From Strongylocentrotus droebachiensis (Eukaryota > Echinodermata > Echinoidea > Camarodonta > Strongylocentrotidae), in assembly GCA_035222895.1 (NCBI GenBank), contig JAVYIG010002738.1, forward strand, positions 124,001-188,000: DNA of 64,000 nucleotides, given 5' to 3'. The notes beneath the pieces are model-generated. The model ran no database searches. It had not been told where the DNA came from and saw only the letters and a list, made by a program, of their open reading frames with translations. Shown piece after piece: positions 34,155-44,949 of the stretch. The position numbers and the translations under genes are program-made. Position 1 is the first letter of the stretch. Every line of letters starts with the position of its first letter.

Positions 34155-36369
34155 CTTCCTTCTATCACTTTTTTCTTTCTGTCTTTCCTTATGTCACTCT
34201 TTGTTTATTCCTTCTATCACCTTCTCTCTCTGTCTTTCCTTATAATTTCTTTGTTTCTTCCTTCTATCACCTTCTCTTACGTTATACCTTGTTTTGTTTC
34301 TTCCTTCTATCACCTTCTCTTACGTTATACCTTGTTTTGTTTCTTCCTTCTATCACCTTCTCTCTCTGTCTTTCCTTATAATTTCTTTGTTTCTTCCTTC
34401 TATCACCTTCTCTTACGTTATACCTTGTTTTGTTTCTTCCTTCTATCACCTTCTCTTACGTTATACCTTGTTTTGTTTCTTCCTTCTATCACCTTCTCTC
34501 TCTGTCTTTCCTTATAATTTCTTTGTTTCTTCCTTCTATCACCTTCTCTTACGTTATACCTTGTTTTGTTTCTTCCTTCTATCACCTTCTCTTACGTTAT
34601 ACCTTGTTTTGTTTCTTCCTTCTATCACCTTCTCTTACGTTATACCTTGTTTTGTTTCTTCCTTCTATCACCTTCTCTCTCTGTCTTTCCTTATAATTTC
34701 TTTGTTTCTTCCTTCTATCACCTTCTCTTACGTTATACCTTGTTTTGTTTCTTCCTTCTATCACCTTCTCTTACGTTATACCTTGTTTTGTTTCTTCCTT
34801 CTATCACCTTCTCTCTCTGTCTTTCCTTATAATTTCTTTGTTTCTTCCTTCTATCACCTTCTCTTACGTTATACCTTGTTTTGTTTCTTCCTTCTATCAC
34901 CTTCTCTTACGTTATACCTTGTTTTGTTTCTTCCTTCTATCACCTTCTCTTACGTTATACCTTGTTTTGTTTCTTCCTTCTATCACCTTCTCTTACGTTA
35001 TACCTTGTTTTGTTTCTTCCTTCTATCACCTTCTCTTACGTTATACCTTGTTTTGTTTCTTCCTTCTATCACCTTCTCTTACGTTATACCTTGTTTTGTT
35101 TCTTCCTTCTATCACCTTCTCTCTCTGTCTTTCCTTATAATTTCTTTGTTTCTTCCTTCTATCACCTTCTCTTACGTTATACCTTGTTTTGTTTCTTCCT
35201 TCTATCACCTTCTCTTACGTTATACCTTGTTTTGTTTCTTCCTTCTATCACCTTCTCTTACGTTATACCTTGTTTTGTTTCTTCCTTCTATCACCTTCTC
35301 TTACGTTATACCTTGTTTTGTTTCTTCCTTCTATCACCTTCTCTTACGTTATACCTTGTTTTGTTTCTTCCTTCTATCACCTTCTCTTACGTTATACCTT
35401 GTTTTGTTTCTTCCTTCTATCACCTTCTCTTACGTTATACCTTGTTTTGTTTCTTCCTTCTATCACCTTCTCTTACGTTATACCTTGTTTTGTTTCTTCC
35501 TTCTATCACCTTCTCTTACGTTATACCTTGTTTTGTTTCTTCCTTCTATCACCTTCTCTCTCTGTCTTTCCTTATAATTTCTTTGTTTCTTCCTTCTATC
35601 ACCTTCTCTTACGTTATACCTTGTTTTGTTTCTTCCTTCTATCACCTTCTCTTACGTTATACCTTGTTTTGTTTCTTCCTTCTATCACCTTCTCTTACGT
35701 TATACCTTGTTTTGTTTCTTCCTTCTATCACCTTCTCTTACGTTATACCTTGTTTTGTTTCTTCCTTCTATCACCTTCTCTTACGTTATACCTTGTTTTG
35801 TTTCTTCCTTCTATCACCTTCTCTTACGTTATACCTTGTTTTGTTTCTTCCTTCTATCACCTTCTCTCTCTGTCTTTCCTTATAATTTCTTTGTTTCTTC
35901 CTTCTATCACCTTCTCTTACGTTATACCTTGTTTTGTTTCTTCCTTCTATCACCTTCTCTCTCTGTCTTTCCTTATAATTTCTTTGTTTCTTCCTTCTAT
36001 CACCTTCTCTTACGTTATACCTTGTTTTGTTTCTTCCTTCTATCACCTTCTCTTACGTTATACCTTGTTTTGTTTCTTCCTTCTATCACCTTCTCTTACG
36101 TTATACCTTGTTTTGTTTCTTCCTTCTATCACCTTCTCTTACGTTATACCTTGTTTTGTTTCTTCCTTCTATCACCTTCTCTTACGTTATACCTTGTTTT
36201 GTTTCTTCCTTCTATCACCTTCTCTTACGTTATACCTTGTTTTGTTTCTTCCTTCTATCACCTTCTCTTACGTTATACCTTGTTTTGTTTCTTCCTTCTA
36301 TCACCTTCTCTTACGTTATACCTTGTTTTGTTTCTTCCTTATATCACCTTCTCTCATGTTATTCTTTGT
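34155..36369. repeat. Two-unit minisatellite (43-bp A units, 50-bp B units)
   Basis: Every unit begins ttcttccttctatcaccttc. A units continue tcttacgttataccttgttt and are 43 bp. B units continue tctctctgtctttccttata and are 50 bp. B units start at about 34205, 34341, 34477, 34656, 34792, 35100, 35536, 35845 and 35938. The numbers of A units between them are 2, 2, 3, 2, 6, 9, 6 and 1, then 8 plus a variant. The first unit (34155) and last unit (36332) are degenerate. The + strand is nearly free of stops in all frames, so long open frames here are artefacts of composition. Confidence 0.97.
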
Positions 36370-37089
36370 TTTTGTCGTTCTATCGTTTTCTTCCTACCAT
36401 TCCTTATGTTATTCTTTGTTTGTCCATCTTTCATATTCTCCTCTATATTTCCATTATATATTCTGTATCATTTTCTCTTTTTTTATTACCATATGTTATT
36501 CTTTGTTCTTCCTTCTATTATAATAAAGCTATAGTTAGCAACATTTAAACTTTAGATATTTACTGGTATGCCTTGAATGATCATAACGGTTTAGGGTAGC
36601 CTAATATTCATAACTATATTAAAAATGGTCGCCATATTTGCCGGAACCTGAAATTAGCCATAAATCGGGATACGCCTAGCGATGTATTTTTTTTGTCTAT
36701 AACTCGGTTGCGGGAGTCGACAAATCTATTTAGTTTGTTTAAAACGTGTTACGGCCACCAGAAACCCAAGAGATACACGATGGTGTACAAAATTACCAAT
36801 AAATACGTTATATAGCAAGATTTGAGAGGTCCTTGTTCAGTAGAAATAAGTACGAAGTTTTGAAGATTAAATATATTTTCGAGGTATGGATTTCTAAGAA
36901 ACATAGTACCTACATTTTGAAGCAACCAATACAACAGAAATAGAGTATTGGTTCACTTTAAGTGTATTGCGAAATCTTATCCTGAAATTTTCAGTAACTA
37001 CAAATTCGGAAGGAAGATTTAGAGGTGAAATCCCAAAACAAAATTCAGCGGTGATTGTAAAACTTTATCGTTTTTCAAAAATCTTTTAC
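36370..37089. other. No recognisable feature
   Basis: 36370-36530 is pyrimidine-rich and looks like decayed minisatellite. The remainder is AT-rich without coding potential. Confidence 0.45.
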
Positions 37090-37290
37090 ATGAATTTCAT
37101 TGTTAAAGATAAAGTTGAGTTCTGCTCATGTGCGATTGCAGTGTGAAAGAAACGTTCCCTGAGAAGTATGGCTCTTCAAATGCCTTAATATTCTAAATTA
37201 TACCACACGTTCGTGTAGTCCCATACATACATCATTCTGTACTGCAATGCTTGTAACTTTACCAAGACTTGGCCCAAGTGTTCAGTGACA
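37090..37290. repeat. Repeat family R1, rearranged partial copy
   Basis: 37100-37160 has gttaaagataaagttgagtt and gcgattgcagtgtgaaagaa in forward orientation. 37166-37285 has ggctcttcaaatgccttaat and tgcttgtaactttaccaaga in the opposite orientation, so the copy is rearranged or made of two fragments. Confidence 0.65.
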
Positions 37291-37395
37291 CATACACTAC
37301 TTAATGGCCAAAATGGAGTTACGTCTTTATGTCACTGACCCCTCGATATATATGTATGTATATATATATACATACAAGATATATCAGGAATGACA

Positions 37396-38679
37396 TTAGA
37401 AATCATGTGGGAAGCCGGTTGGTTTAATGCAAGATTTTTGCCAGAAATCGTGTATGGAAAGATGCTCCTTTTCCTCTCCCTGGTACTCTCCCTGGTAACG
37501 ACCGGTTAATTTCTTTTCATAATCCAATACTTTCGCGACTACTTTACACATAAATGGTGCAGATAAAAGTGCCTGTTCTGTCATGCTCCGTATTGACCCT
37601 TGTTTTTTCCATTCAAAATATGAATTGTACAATGTCTCATTAGAATCAAGAAGATGTATAAAATCGGCGAGCTCAGCAAAATCTTTAAAATCCTGTAGAT
37701 GTATAAATGAATTTGGGGGCGCAACGCGCTCATAATCTTCCCGCGGAGGGCCATAGACGATGGGTACAATGTCATGGTGGAGAGAATTCCACCAGAACTT
37801 TTCTGTGATATAGTCCCTGCATTCGCTGTTTTCCACTGCCAGGTAAAACTTATGACTCCTAATGCTCTTCCAGCAGTCATCTGAGTTCCTAGGGCACTTT
37901 ATGTTTCCACAACCTCCATACATGTCGACGCTCACGTGCTTTGCAAGTGTTTTAACAAATTCATAACGCCTCCAAGAAGAATAAAAAGCTGTACCGCAAT
38001 TGGATGCAGCCCAGGCCACTAATCCATTTTTCTCCTTGGCCCAATTTCGATTTTCACCAGAAGAAATCTGCGGTAGGGTCTCATCATAGAGACCATAAGG
38101 TAAGTGTATCGTTGACGATGGCCTGTATGACATCGTGTAGTTGTATATGCGGTCATATTGACTGGGTGGTATTGCATTTCCGTACGTGTGTCGAGGACTC
38201 TCTAAGGAATAGAAAACCCAGGCTTGATTTAATGGGCGTCTCCTTTGCATCTCTGTCCAATCCCACCACGATCGATGAAAGAAAACTACGGAGTCACTTT
38301 TCACCATGGTCTCATAACTCGTATCCTCGACCAAACTAATTCCACATTCAAGTCCTGGGCATTGAGATTTTGCCGGCGTCTGGGGGCTCGCGCTGCCTTT
38401 CCATATTTGAACCTGACGGTAACGAAGTGGCTTACTTTCAGATCGCGATGTTTCATTTTGCAGGTGGGAAGAACTCTCCACGTTAGCTTCTGGTTCAAGC
38501 AGGTTGTTTCTTACTCCGCTAGCATTCCGTATTAACCAGTGTGGAGCAATCGGGGGCGCGTTGTGCATATCGTTCTGGTCGTAGCTAAGAAGATCATATC
38601 TGTAAAATCCACCAATTGAAAAACACGTAAGCGCTACTAGGCAAAATGATATCACCTCCTTACCATTCATAGCTCTCAT
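37396..38679 (-). CDS. Alpha-1,3-fucosyltransferase-like GT10 enzyme
   Basis: A type II Golgi membrane enzyme of 427 residues in a single exon. GT10 enzymes transfer fucose from GDP-fucose to GlcNAc in alpha-1,3 (or 1,4) linkage on N- or O-glycans. Numbered from the chosen Met: membrane anchor about 8-26, stem to about 85, WVFYSLESPRHT (154-165), MSYRPSSTIHLPYG (183-196), and the GDP-fucose motif FYLAVENSECRDYITEKFW (278-296) with its ENS and TEK residues, then PIVYGPPREDYERVAPPNSF. Sequons are at N52, N75, N180 and N347. The start chosen (38677-38679) has a good context (acc-ATG) and leaves a short cytosolic tail. The frame stays open 60 codons upstream but begins there with GTG, not ATG. 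Which acceptor it uses cannot be told. Its length is slightly above the usual 350-420. Confidence 0.93.
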   Translation of the reverse strand: MRAMNGKEVISFCLVALTCFSIGGFYRYDLLSYDQNDMHNAPPIAPHWLIRNASGVRNNLLEPEANVESSSHLQNETSRSESKPLRYRQVQIWKGSASPQTPAKSQCPGLECGISLVEDTSYETMVKSDSVVFFHRSWWDWTEMQRRRPLNQAWVFYSLESPRHTYGNAIPPSQYDRIYNYTMSYRPSSTIHLPYGLYDETLPQISSGENRNWAKEKNGLVAWAASNCGTAFYSSWRRYEFVKTLAKHVSVDMYGGCGNIKCPRNSDDCWKSIRSHKFYLAVENSECRDYITEKFWWNSLHHDIVPIVYGPPREDYERVAPPNSFIHLQDFKDFAELADFIHLLDSNETLYNSYFEWKKQGSIRSMTEQALLSAPFMCKVVAKVLDYEKKLTGRYQGEYQGEEKEHLSIHDFWQKSCIKPTGFPHDF

Positions 38680-38984
38680 GGTTACTCTCTTTTGATCCAC
38701 GTAGCTACACCAATGTTTCGAAGTAAACACCAAGTTTAGTAGAATTTGACGACAACGACAACATAATCCCTTGGCGACCACGTTAACCGCGCCGACTGGC
38801 CGGGCTAGGCAGGCGGTGCGGATATCCTCTCCAATTTGATGGACAGCCGAGGCGCTCACCTCAGAGAAACATTTTGCAGCTTTGTCACATTTTTTGTCAA
38901 TGTATACAATTGACCGATAAGTGACCTTTTATCTAAAAAGTGCTTCAAATCTCTGTATTTTTAATGAGCTTGTACATGTAGAGG
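38680..38984 (-). promoter_or_regulatory. 5' leader region of the GT10 gene
   Basis: Open in frame with the GT10 gene to 38859 but with no upstream ATG. On the - strand ctgag-gtgagc at 38857-38864 would be a good splice donor, so a 5' UTR intron ending before 38679 is possible. No core promoter motif was recognised. Confidence 0.4.
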
Positions 38985-39365
38985 TGTCGTGGGGGTCGTG
39001 GACGAGTGGATATGTCACTGGACTGTGGATCACAAGGTTCGCGGTTCAAGTCCCACCGCGGCACTAATGTCCTTTGGCAAGACATTGATCTACATTTGCC
39101 ACTCTTCACCCAGGTGTTAAATTGGTACTCGGTAGGATGCGAAAGCTAATGTGGTTAGATTAGCAAGTTTGCGCTTGTAAAAAAAGACGCCTGGCTGGAA
39201 TGCTACCCAGGGAGTGGAGAATGTGCATACATTGTGTGCGGGTAAAGCCTGAAATCCTATGACCGGGTTAATAATATATATATATATGTAAAGCGCTTTG
39301 AGAGGGCGTTCGGTCCTGAAAAGCGCTATATAACAACTAGCTATTATTATTTCTGTATTATGTTT
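38985..39365 (+). repeat. tRNA-derived SINE (family 1), nearly full length
   Basis: Head with A-box-like ggacgagtggatatg and B-box ggttcaagtcc. The body contains atctacatttgccactcttc and cacccaggtg. The tail reads aaagcgct-ttgag...gaaaagcgctatataa, then ctattattattt. The tail layout (gcgctatataa plus attatt) is shared by many LINE-mobilised SINEs. Confidence 0.9.
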
Positions 39366-39693
39366 CATCAGCTCTGAATGTTAAATGTTGGCTTTAAATC
39401 GTCACTGACTTAATGAAATTTTTGATAATTGATAGTTTGATCAAATTTCTATTTTTTGAAACTATTTAGAATGATTACAACATTCGATGAATCTATTTGT
39501 CATATACCATAGTGTTATGTTTAGAAACGGGTTCATTGAAACTAACATGCAATTGAAATTAACATGCCACTTTGAAATGCAGTACAGCTGTTAAGGCACA
39601 GTTCATTGTTATTCATATTAGATGCATACACACAATGCAAGTGTATGCAAGGGTCTTCAGTTGACTACATAGATTGATACACATGTAACAGCA
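39366..39693. other. No recognisable feature
   Basis: AT-rich spacer between the SINE and the fold-back element. Confidence 0.45.
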
Positions 39694-39699
39694 CATTCC

Positions 39700-40715
39700 T
39701 ACGGAAGCGTTAAAGTGCCATTCTACTTGACGACATGACGAGATATTCCATCTTGTCAAGTTGACTTAATATTCATATCACATGTACAAATATTAAACTT
39801 ACCATGTCGACTTATCAACTTTTATTAGTCGACATGGCGACTAATAAATTATGTTGCCAAGTCGACTTCACAAAAAGTTCATGTCGTCATGGCGACATAA
39901 GTTATCTTGCCAAGTTGACTTCGCATGAAGTTCATGTCGTCATGGCGACATAAATTATCTTACCAAGTCGACTTCCCAAAAAGGATCTGTCGTCATGGCG
40001 AAATAAATTATCTTGCCAAGTCGACTTCTCAGAAAGTATGTCGTCATGATGACATGAATTATCTTACCAAGTCGACCTCCCAAAAAGTATCTGTTGTCAT
40101 TGCGAAATAAATTATCTTGCCAAGTCGACTTCTCAGAAAGTATGTCGTCATGATGACATGAATTATCTTACCAAGTTGACTTCCCAAAAAGTATATGTCG
40201 TCATGGCGAAATAAAAATATTTTGCCAAGTCGACTTCGTAAGAAGTTCATGTTGTCATGGCGAGATAAAATATGTTACCGAATCGACTTAATAACAGTAG
40301 ATGTCGTCTTGGCGACATAAATGATCACGTGGAGTCAGTTTTAAGAATTACAGTTAAGTGCAATCATCAATGGTGATCGTGAGGCGATCGAGGGACCGGG
40401 ATCAGGACTAAAGTCACTAGACCTAGACTAGTCGACTGTGAATGAACTACACGTACGCGCGCTGCATGAAATAGTCGTTACACTACATATCTCGCCATGA
40501 CGACATATACTTTTTGGGAAGTCGACTTGGTGAGATAATTTATGTCGCTATTACGAGATCAACTTTTTTGTGAAGTCGACTAGGCAACATAATTTATTCC
40601 GCCATGTCGACTAATAAAAGTTGATAAGTCGACATGATATGAATATTAAGTCAACTTGACAAGATGGAATATCTCGTCATGTCGTCATGTAAAATGGCAC
40701 TTTAACGCTTCCGTA
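39700..40715. mobile_element. 1016-bp fold-back transposon with tandem subrepeats in its arms
   Basis: The outer ends are inverted repeats (tacggaagcgttaaagtgcc and its complement), extending inward for about 150-230 bases. CATTCC flanks both sides (39694-39699 and 40716-40721), a probable 6-bp target duplication, or 7 bp if the adjoining A is counted. The left arm continues into about nine degenerate 51-56-bp tandem units (39833-40330), each with gtcgtcatggcgacataaat and ccaagtcgactt. The right arm has only one to two units. A unique 150-base centre (40331-40480) has no frame. Confidence 0.92.
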
Positions 40716-40721
40716 CATTCC

Positions 40722-41320
40722 GCTTTTGCTATTCTCGAAGTTAAACTAAAGATAAGCCAGGCTTAAATACGTCATAGTTCGGCTTAACTTTAGTCCGCTC
40801 AGAGGGCAGGTTTAAATACGTCATAGTTTTAGTTAAATCGACTGTCCGCGGAGAGTGAACGGTAAGTTTTGCATTTGAATTTCTATATTTGATAACAATT
40901 TACACTCTTTTGTATGGAGAAGCGATCATAAAAATTACACCAGCTAATAAAGTATTTTTGTTACTTTCATGGTGCTGTACTGGTGATAATCTAAAAAGCT
41001 TTTAACTGAATGAATTTGGATGAAACTTGGCACAATTTCACGGTGTTCGCAGACCAGTCCCATACGTGCAAATAATTGTCGGTTAACATTTCGTTTCCTG
41101 AGATTGAGCAATTTCTTACCGGGTAATTCTTTTTCTTGGCACTATTGTACTTTCGTACGCATATACCACCTTAACACCACCTTAAAACTATCATTGCTAG
41201 ACGTAGAAACTACTTTTATAGTGGATTTCGAGACGCTGTCGCCTAAAAGTTGACTAGCACTAGGCCTAAATCTAGAGCTAGCTGTCTCTATCGTTCGTTA
41301 GCCTCTGATTTGGGTAGGGG
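40722..41320. other. No recognisable feature
   Basis: Contains a short direct repeat (aaatacgtcatagtt at 40769-40783 and 40813-40827). No gene. Confidence 0.45.
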
Positions 41321-42149
41321 CTCACAGTAACGAGGCCATTGCTTAGCCAATGAATCAAGGCTTTGCGCATCGGGGGCAAGGGTACGTCGCCGCCCCCACA
41401 AATACCAAAAAAGAATGCAATAAATTATCAATTATTTATTGCATTTTGCCCCGGCCCCTAACATAAAAAAACCCTCTATGTGGGCATGCCTTGAACCATA
41501 ATGCATGGCCCTACAGAGGGATTTGTCCTGTTGGGGACCGGGGGAAAATGCAATGAATAATTCCCCCCTCCCTGTTGTCGCCGGCTGGATCCGCCCCTGA
41601 TAACCGCCTCCATCTTCACACGTTGAATAGTAGAAAACACCCGAGTACCAGGATAATATAGACATCTGGAAGAGAACCCATTGTTGTTTGAAGACTAGCA
41701 ATCTTGTGTGCGTTAACGTGGGAAGAAACACATAGCACGAAAATAAAAATAACAACGAAGCAAACCACACGTGTTTTTTATTGTCGCTTGCAAAAGTGAG
41801 TACACATATTGGTTTGTGCCCACATTTCAATCAAAATTTCTTCTCGAAATTGCACTTTAATAACAAAAACACATAAAGAAACACGTTTAAAGTCATTATT
41901 ACCTTTTCCATCAAGACTCAAGGAAAAAAAATAGATTCGTGCAAAATTATCTAGAAAATGAAAATTTAAATTAATAGTGCGGGGACGAGCGGGGGGGGGG
42001 GGGGGGAGGTCAACATGTTCCTCAGTCAGAATAGAGTCAAAGACTATCTGAGGGGCTTACTATTTGTGAGCTCATTTTTCATGGACCTTTATTTACCCTG
42101 AGCTGTCAACAAAACAGTAATGCACTGGCATTTTACCTGTATGCCTATA

Positions 42150-43030
42150 CAGTGCGTCCCAGAAAAAACGAAACCGAGAAGTATCGATGCTCTATCATAA
42201 CTTAATCACAACTATAATTAATGAATGATACATATTTGGAAAGCTTAGAGTCTCCTCTTTCATGTGATGCTACTCAGATAATGCATATTTTCACGCATGA
42301 GTGATTAAAATCAATTTGAAGGAAGGAAACCAAAAAGACATTTGGCTGGAGGTATCTGAATTCCGAAGAAAAATTAACATTTCTAGAAAGTTGAGTTTCT
42401 GCCCTTTCATATGACACCTCAATCAGGAAAAATGAGCGAGGAATGACAAAGTTCTGTTTGTTTAAAGTAGTGCTTGCATTTCCATAATTTTATTAAACGA
42501 ATCCGTTTTCACTGGCTGCCTGCCGTATCAATAAACGAAATTAACAAAAGACTTAACTCCGTTTCGTTGACAATCAGCCGTAGACGAGAGTCTTCATGCA
42601 TGGCTGATTGTCAACGAAACGGAGTTAAGTCTTTTGTCAAATCTGCTTTTTGCTACGGCAGGCACCCAGTGAAAACGAATTCGTTTGTTAAAATTATGAA
42701 AATTTAAGGGCTACTTTAAACAAACAGAACTTTGTTATTCCTGGCTCATTTTTCTTGATTGAGGTATCATATGAAAGAGCAGAAAATGAACTTTCTAGAC
42801 ATATGAATTTTTCTTTGAAATTCAGATACCGCCCGCCAAATTACTTTTTGGTTTCCTTCCTTCAAATTGCTTTTAATCACTCATGCGTGAAATATGCATC
42901 ACGTGAGTAGCATCAACTGATAGAGGAGACTCTAAGCTTTCTAAATATGTATCATTCATTAATTATGGTTTTGATTAAGTTATGATAAAACATCGATACT
43001 TCTCGGTTTCGTTTTTTCTGGGACGCACTG
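42150..43030. mobile_element. 881-bp fold-back element with TA target duplication
   Basis: Nearly the whole element is one palindrome. The left arm starts cagtgcgtcccagaaaaaac and the right arm ends with its complement. Complementary blocks continue to a small central loop near 42575-42600 (arms about 430 bases, mismatches increasing in places). TA flanks both sides (42148-42149 and 43031-43032). The matching position in copy B (gcctatatttcattt at about 62083) is an empty site with one TA. The CAGT end and TA duplication fit Tc1/mariner mobilisation. No transposase. Confidence 0.96.
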
Positions 43031-44084
43031 TATTTCATTTGAAAAATTAAAACGATAACACATAAAATATTTTGAAATGCATAATCAGAACATGTGATTG
43101 TATTTCATTGGTAGATTAGGATAGACATGATCCGAAGGGATAGTATTTAAATTTTGTCTTTCAGTTTGAATCCAATTTGTTCAAAACATAATTTATCAGG
43201 TGTTATGGTAAGTAATGCTAACAAACATGACAAACTATATTCTTGAACTCGAATCGTATAGCGCTCAACTTCCGAGTTATTTCTGTTAAAATGTTTTGAG
43301 CTTGCTACCTAATGGAGCTTTATAGCAGATGTTTAACCATAGTATTCTAGCCGCTCTGGTTAAACATTGTCTACCAAAAAACTCAAAGATTTCAAGTATA
43401 AAACATGATTATCGCCGGGTTGTTACATTTCGACTTACTGAAATTTTCGATTCACTATAATCAGGAGATATTTCATACTATATCTCTCTATTTCAAGTGA
43501 AGATGTGTAAGCTGAAGATTTTTTTTTTCTTCTCTATCGTTAATATCAGGTGGACTAAGTATCTTGTAAACATTCAATTAATGATCAATGGATTATTTTC
43601 ATACAGACCGGTATGTTAAATGAAATGGTACCTTGTATATTATTGTGAGATTTTTTGGAGTTATCATAATATTCAATATCTAGATGGTCACTTATTACTC
43701 ACTTTCATCTATTTTTAATACTTGATATGATATTTTTATATAGTTTCATTTTGAAAATTACAGCCATGTTTTGCAAGCTGCCTCTTTTGTTTTGTCTAAC
43801 ACAGTGTCACGATGGACACTCAATATTTGACGAAAGTGATGAAACAAATATCTTAACAATTATAACAAAGCATTGTACTAAAACGTTATGTTTGTGATAA
43901 TGAATAACAACACAGGTACATGTAGTAACTAATTTTAAACCTAACTTTGTTATCAAGATACTCGATGGAATCATTTCACATAATAATTACAATAATAAAG
44001 CTTGTATAGCAAATATGTGTCCGAGTCTTTGTAATAGTGACATAAGATATTCCCCTTTCAGGAAAAAAATCAATGAAATCTAAT

Positions 44085-44450
44085 GATTTTCAACCAAATA
44101 TTACTAAAAAGTATACACCAAATCGCGCCAAACGAGTTTTAAAATTCAATTTTCTTTCAACTTCTGAGGGGGCCACATCAAAAGGGAAATTATCTATATC
44201 ATTGACATATAAACAGAAAATCAGGGGCCCAAGTATGGACCCCTGAGGGACTCCCGTCTTGACATTTAAAAACGAACTTGTTGCTCCTATACAATTGAGA
44301 CACATTGTTGCCTTTCTTTCAAATACATTATAAACCATTGTAACTCAGAGTCTTTCATACCATAAAAATACATTTTATCGAGGATTGAATCAATAGGAAT
44401 GACATCAACGCTTTTTGTAGGTCTACAAATAGACAAACATGGGCGATTTT
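44085..44450 (-). pseudogene. LINE reverse transcriptase fragment, copy A
   Basis: On the - strand: ILDKMYFYGMKDSELQWFI and LKERQQCVSI in one frame. Then, after a 1-base shift near 44290, GATSSFLNVKTGVPQGSILGPLI and FCLYVNDI in another. VPQGSILGP is the PQG motif of LINE reverse transcriptases; the catalytic FADD/YADD box downstream is missing. The same fragment with the same lesion is in copy B (63143-63505), so the lesion predates the duplication. Confidence 0.9.
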
Positions 44451-44536
44451 CATCCATTTTCATTATGGAAATTCACCATTCCTTGTTTCTCCTGTACCTA
44501 TATCTTGATCATCTTTATCACAATTATTGTTTTCTG

Positions 44537-44786
44537 CAGATGTAATAATAATATAATATTAATGTTTTATTTACCCAGGGTAGCCACTTCAGTTATGAAA
44601 CTGCTCTTCCAGCGGGCCCTGCATAACATAATATGTTATTACTACCCTTCTCCAATCTAATATGCTGAGCGCCTAGCTAGAAGGCAGAAGGTCCCATTGT
44701 TATAAGTCTTTGGTATGACTCGGCCGGGGATCGAACCCACGACCTCCCGTTCATGAGGCGGGCGCTCTAACCACTGAGCCACAATG
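44537..44786 (-). repeat. tRNA-derived SINE (family 2), copy A
   Basis: On the - strand the head reads gtggctcagtggttagagcg, with the B box ggttcgatcccc, then a body ending ctaccctgggtaaataaaac and an attatattattatta tail. The head resembles a tRNA with a CAT anticodon position, but no acceptor stem forms and retroposon sequence follows. Copy B is at 63593-63835. Flanking catct sequences may be a target duplication. Confidence 0.9.
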
Positions 44787-44949
44787 TAGATGACTCATCA
44801 TTTTCATTACTAGCTTTATCCCAAAATGGGAGTACCTGTAACAAACATTTACGGCATTGCCAATGTACAAAATCCTGGAATGGATCGTTTTATTTACATA
44901 ATGGGATTCGGTCACACTTAATGTGAACCCATTCCCTATACTTTGTATG

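Larger units (their letters stand above)
41321..44949 (+). repeat. Segmental duplication 2, copy A
   Basis: Same orientation and order as 61259-64000 at high identity; copy B runs off the window end. Copy A is longer almost entirely because of the 881-bp fold-back insertion at 42150-43030. It includes an R2-related left edge, a reverse transcriptase fragment and a SINE. No functional gene recognised. Confidence 0.97.

Noticed and set aside
34294..36548. Several overlapping open frames of 130-444 residues across the minisatellite
   Set aside because: They exist in all three + frames because the 43- and 50-bp units lack stops. They encode the same Ser/Phe/Leu/Tyr repeat with no domain and simply reflect composition.
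37396..38859. 487-residue version of the GT10 protein
   Set aside because: It would begin with GTG, which is not a normal eukaryotic start. The Met at 38679 has a better context and gives the normal short cytosolic tail.
39833..40330. Regularly spaced ~52-bp repeats suggesting a CRISPR array
   Set aside because: Units are contiguous and vary throughout, with no unique spacers; they form the arm of a fold-back transposon in an animal genome.
44712..44786. Apparent tRNA gene (B box, CAT in the anticodon position), also at 63768-63835
   Set aside because: There is no pairing acceptor stem, a retroposon body and tail follow, and the copies duplicate with their flanks. It is a SINE head.
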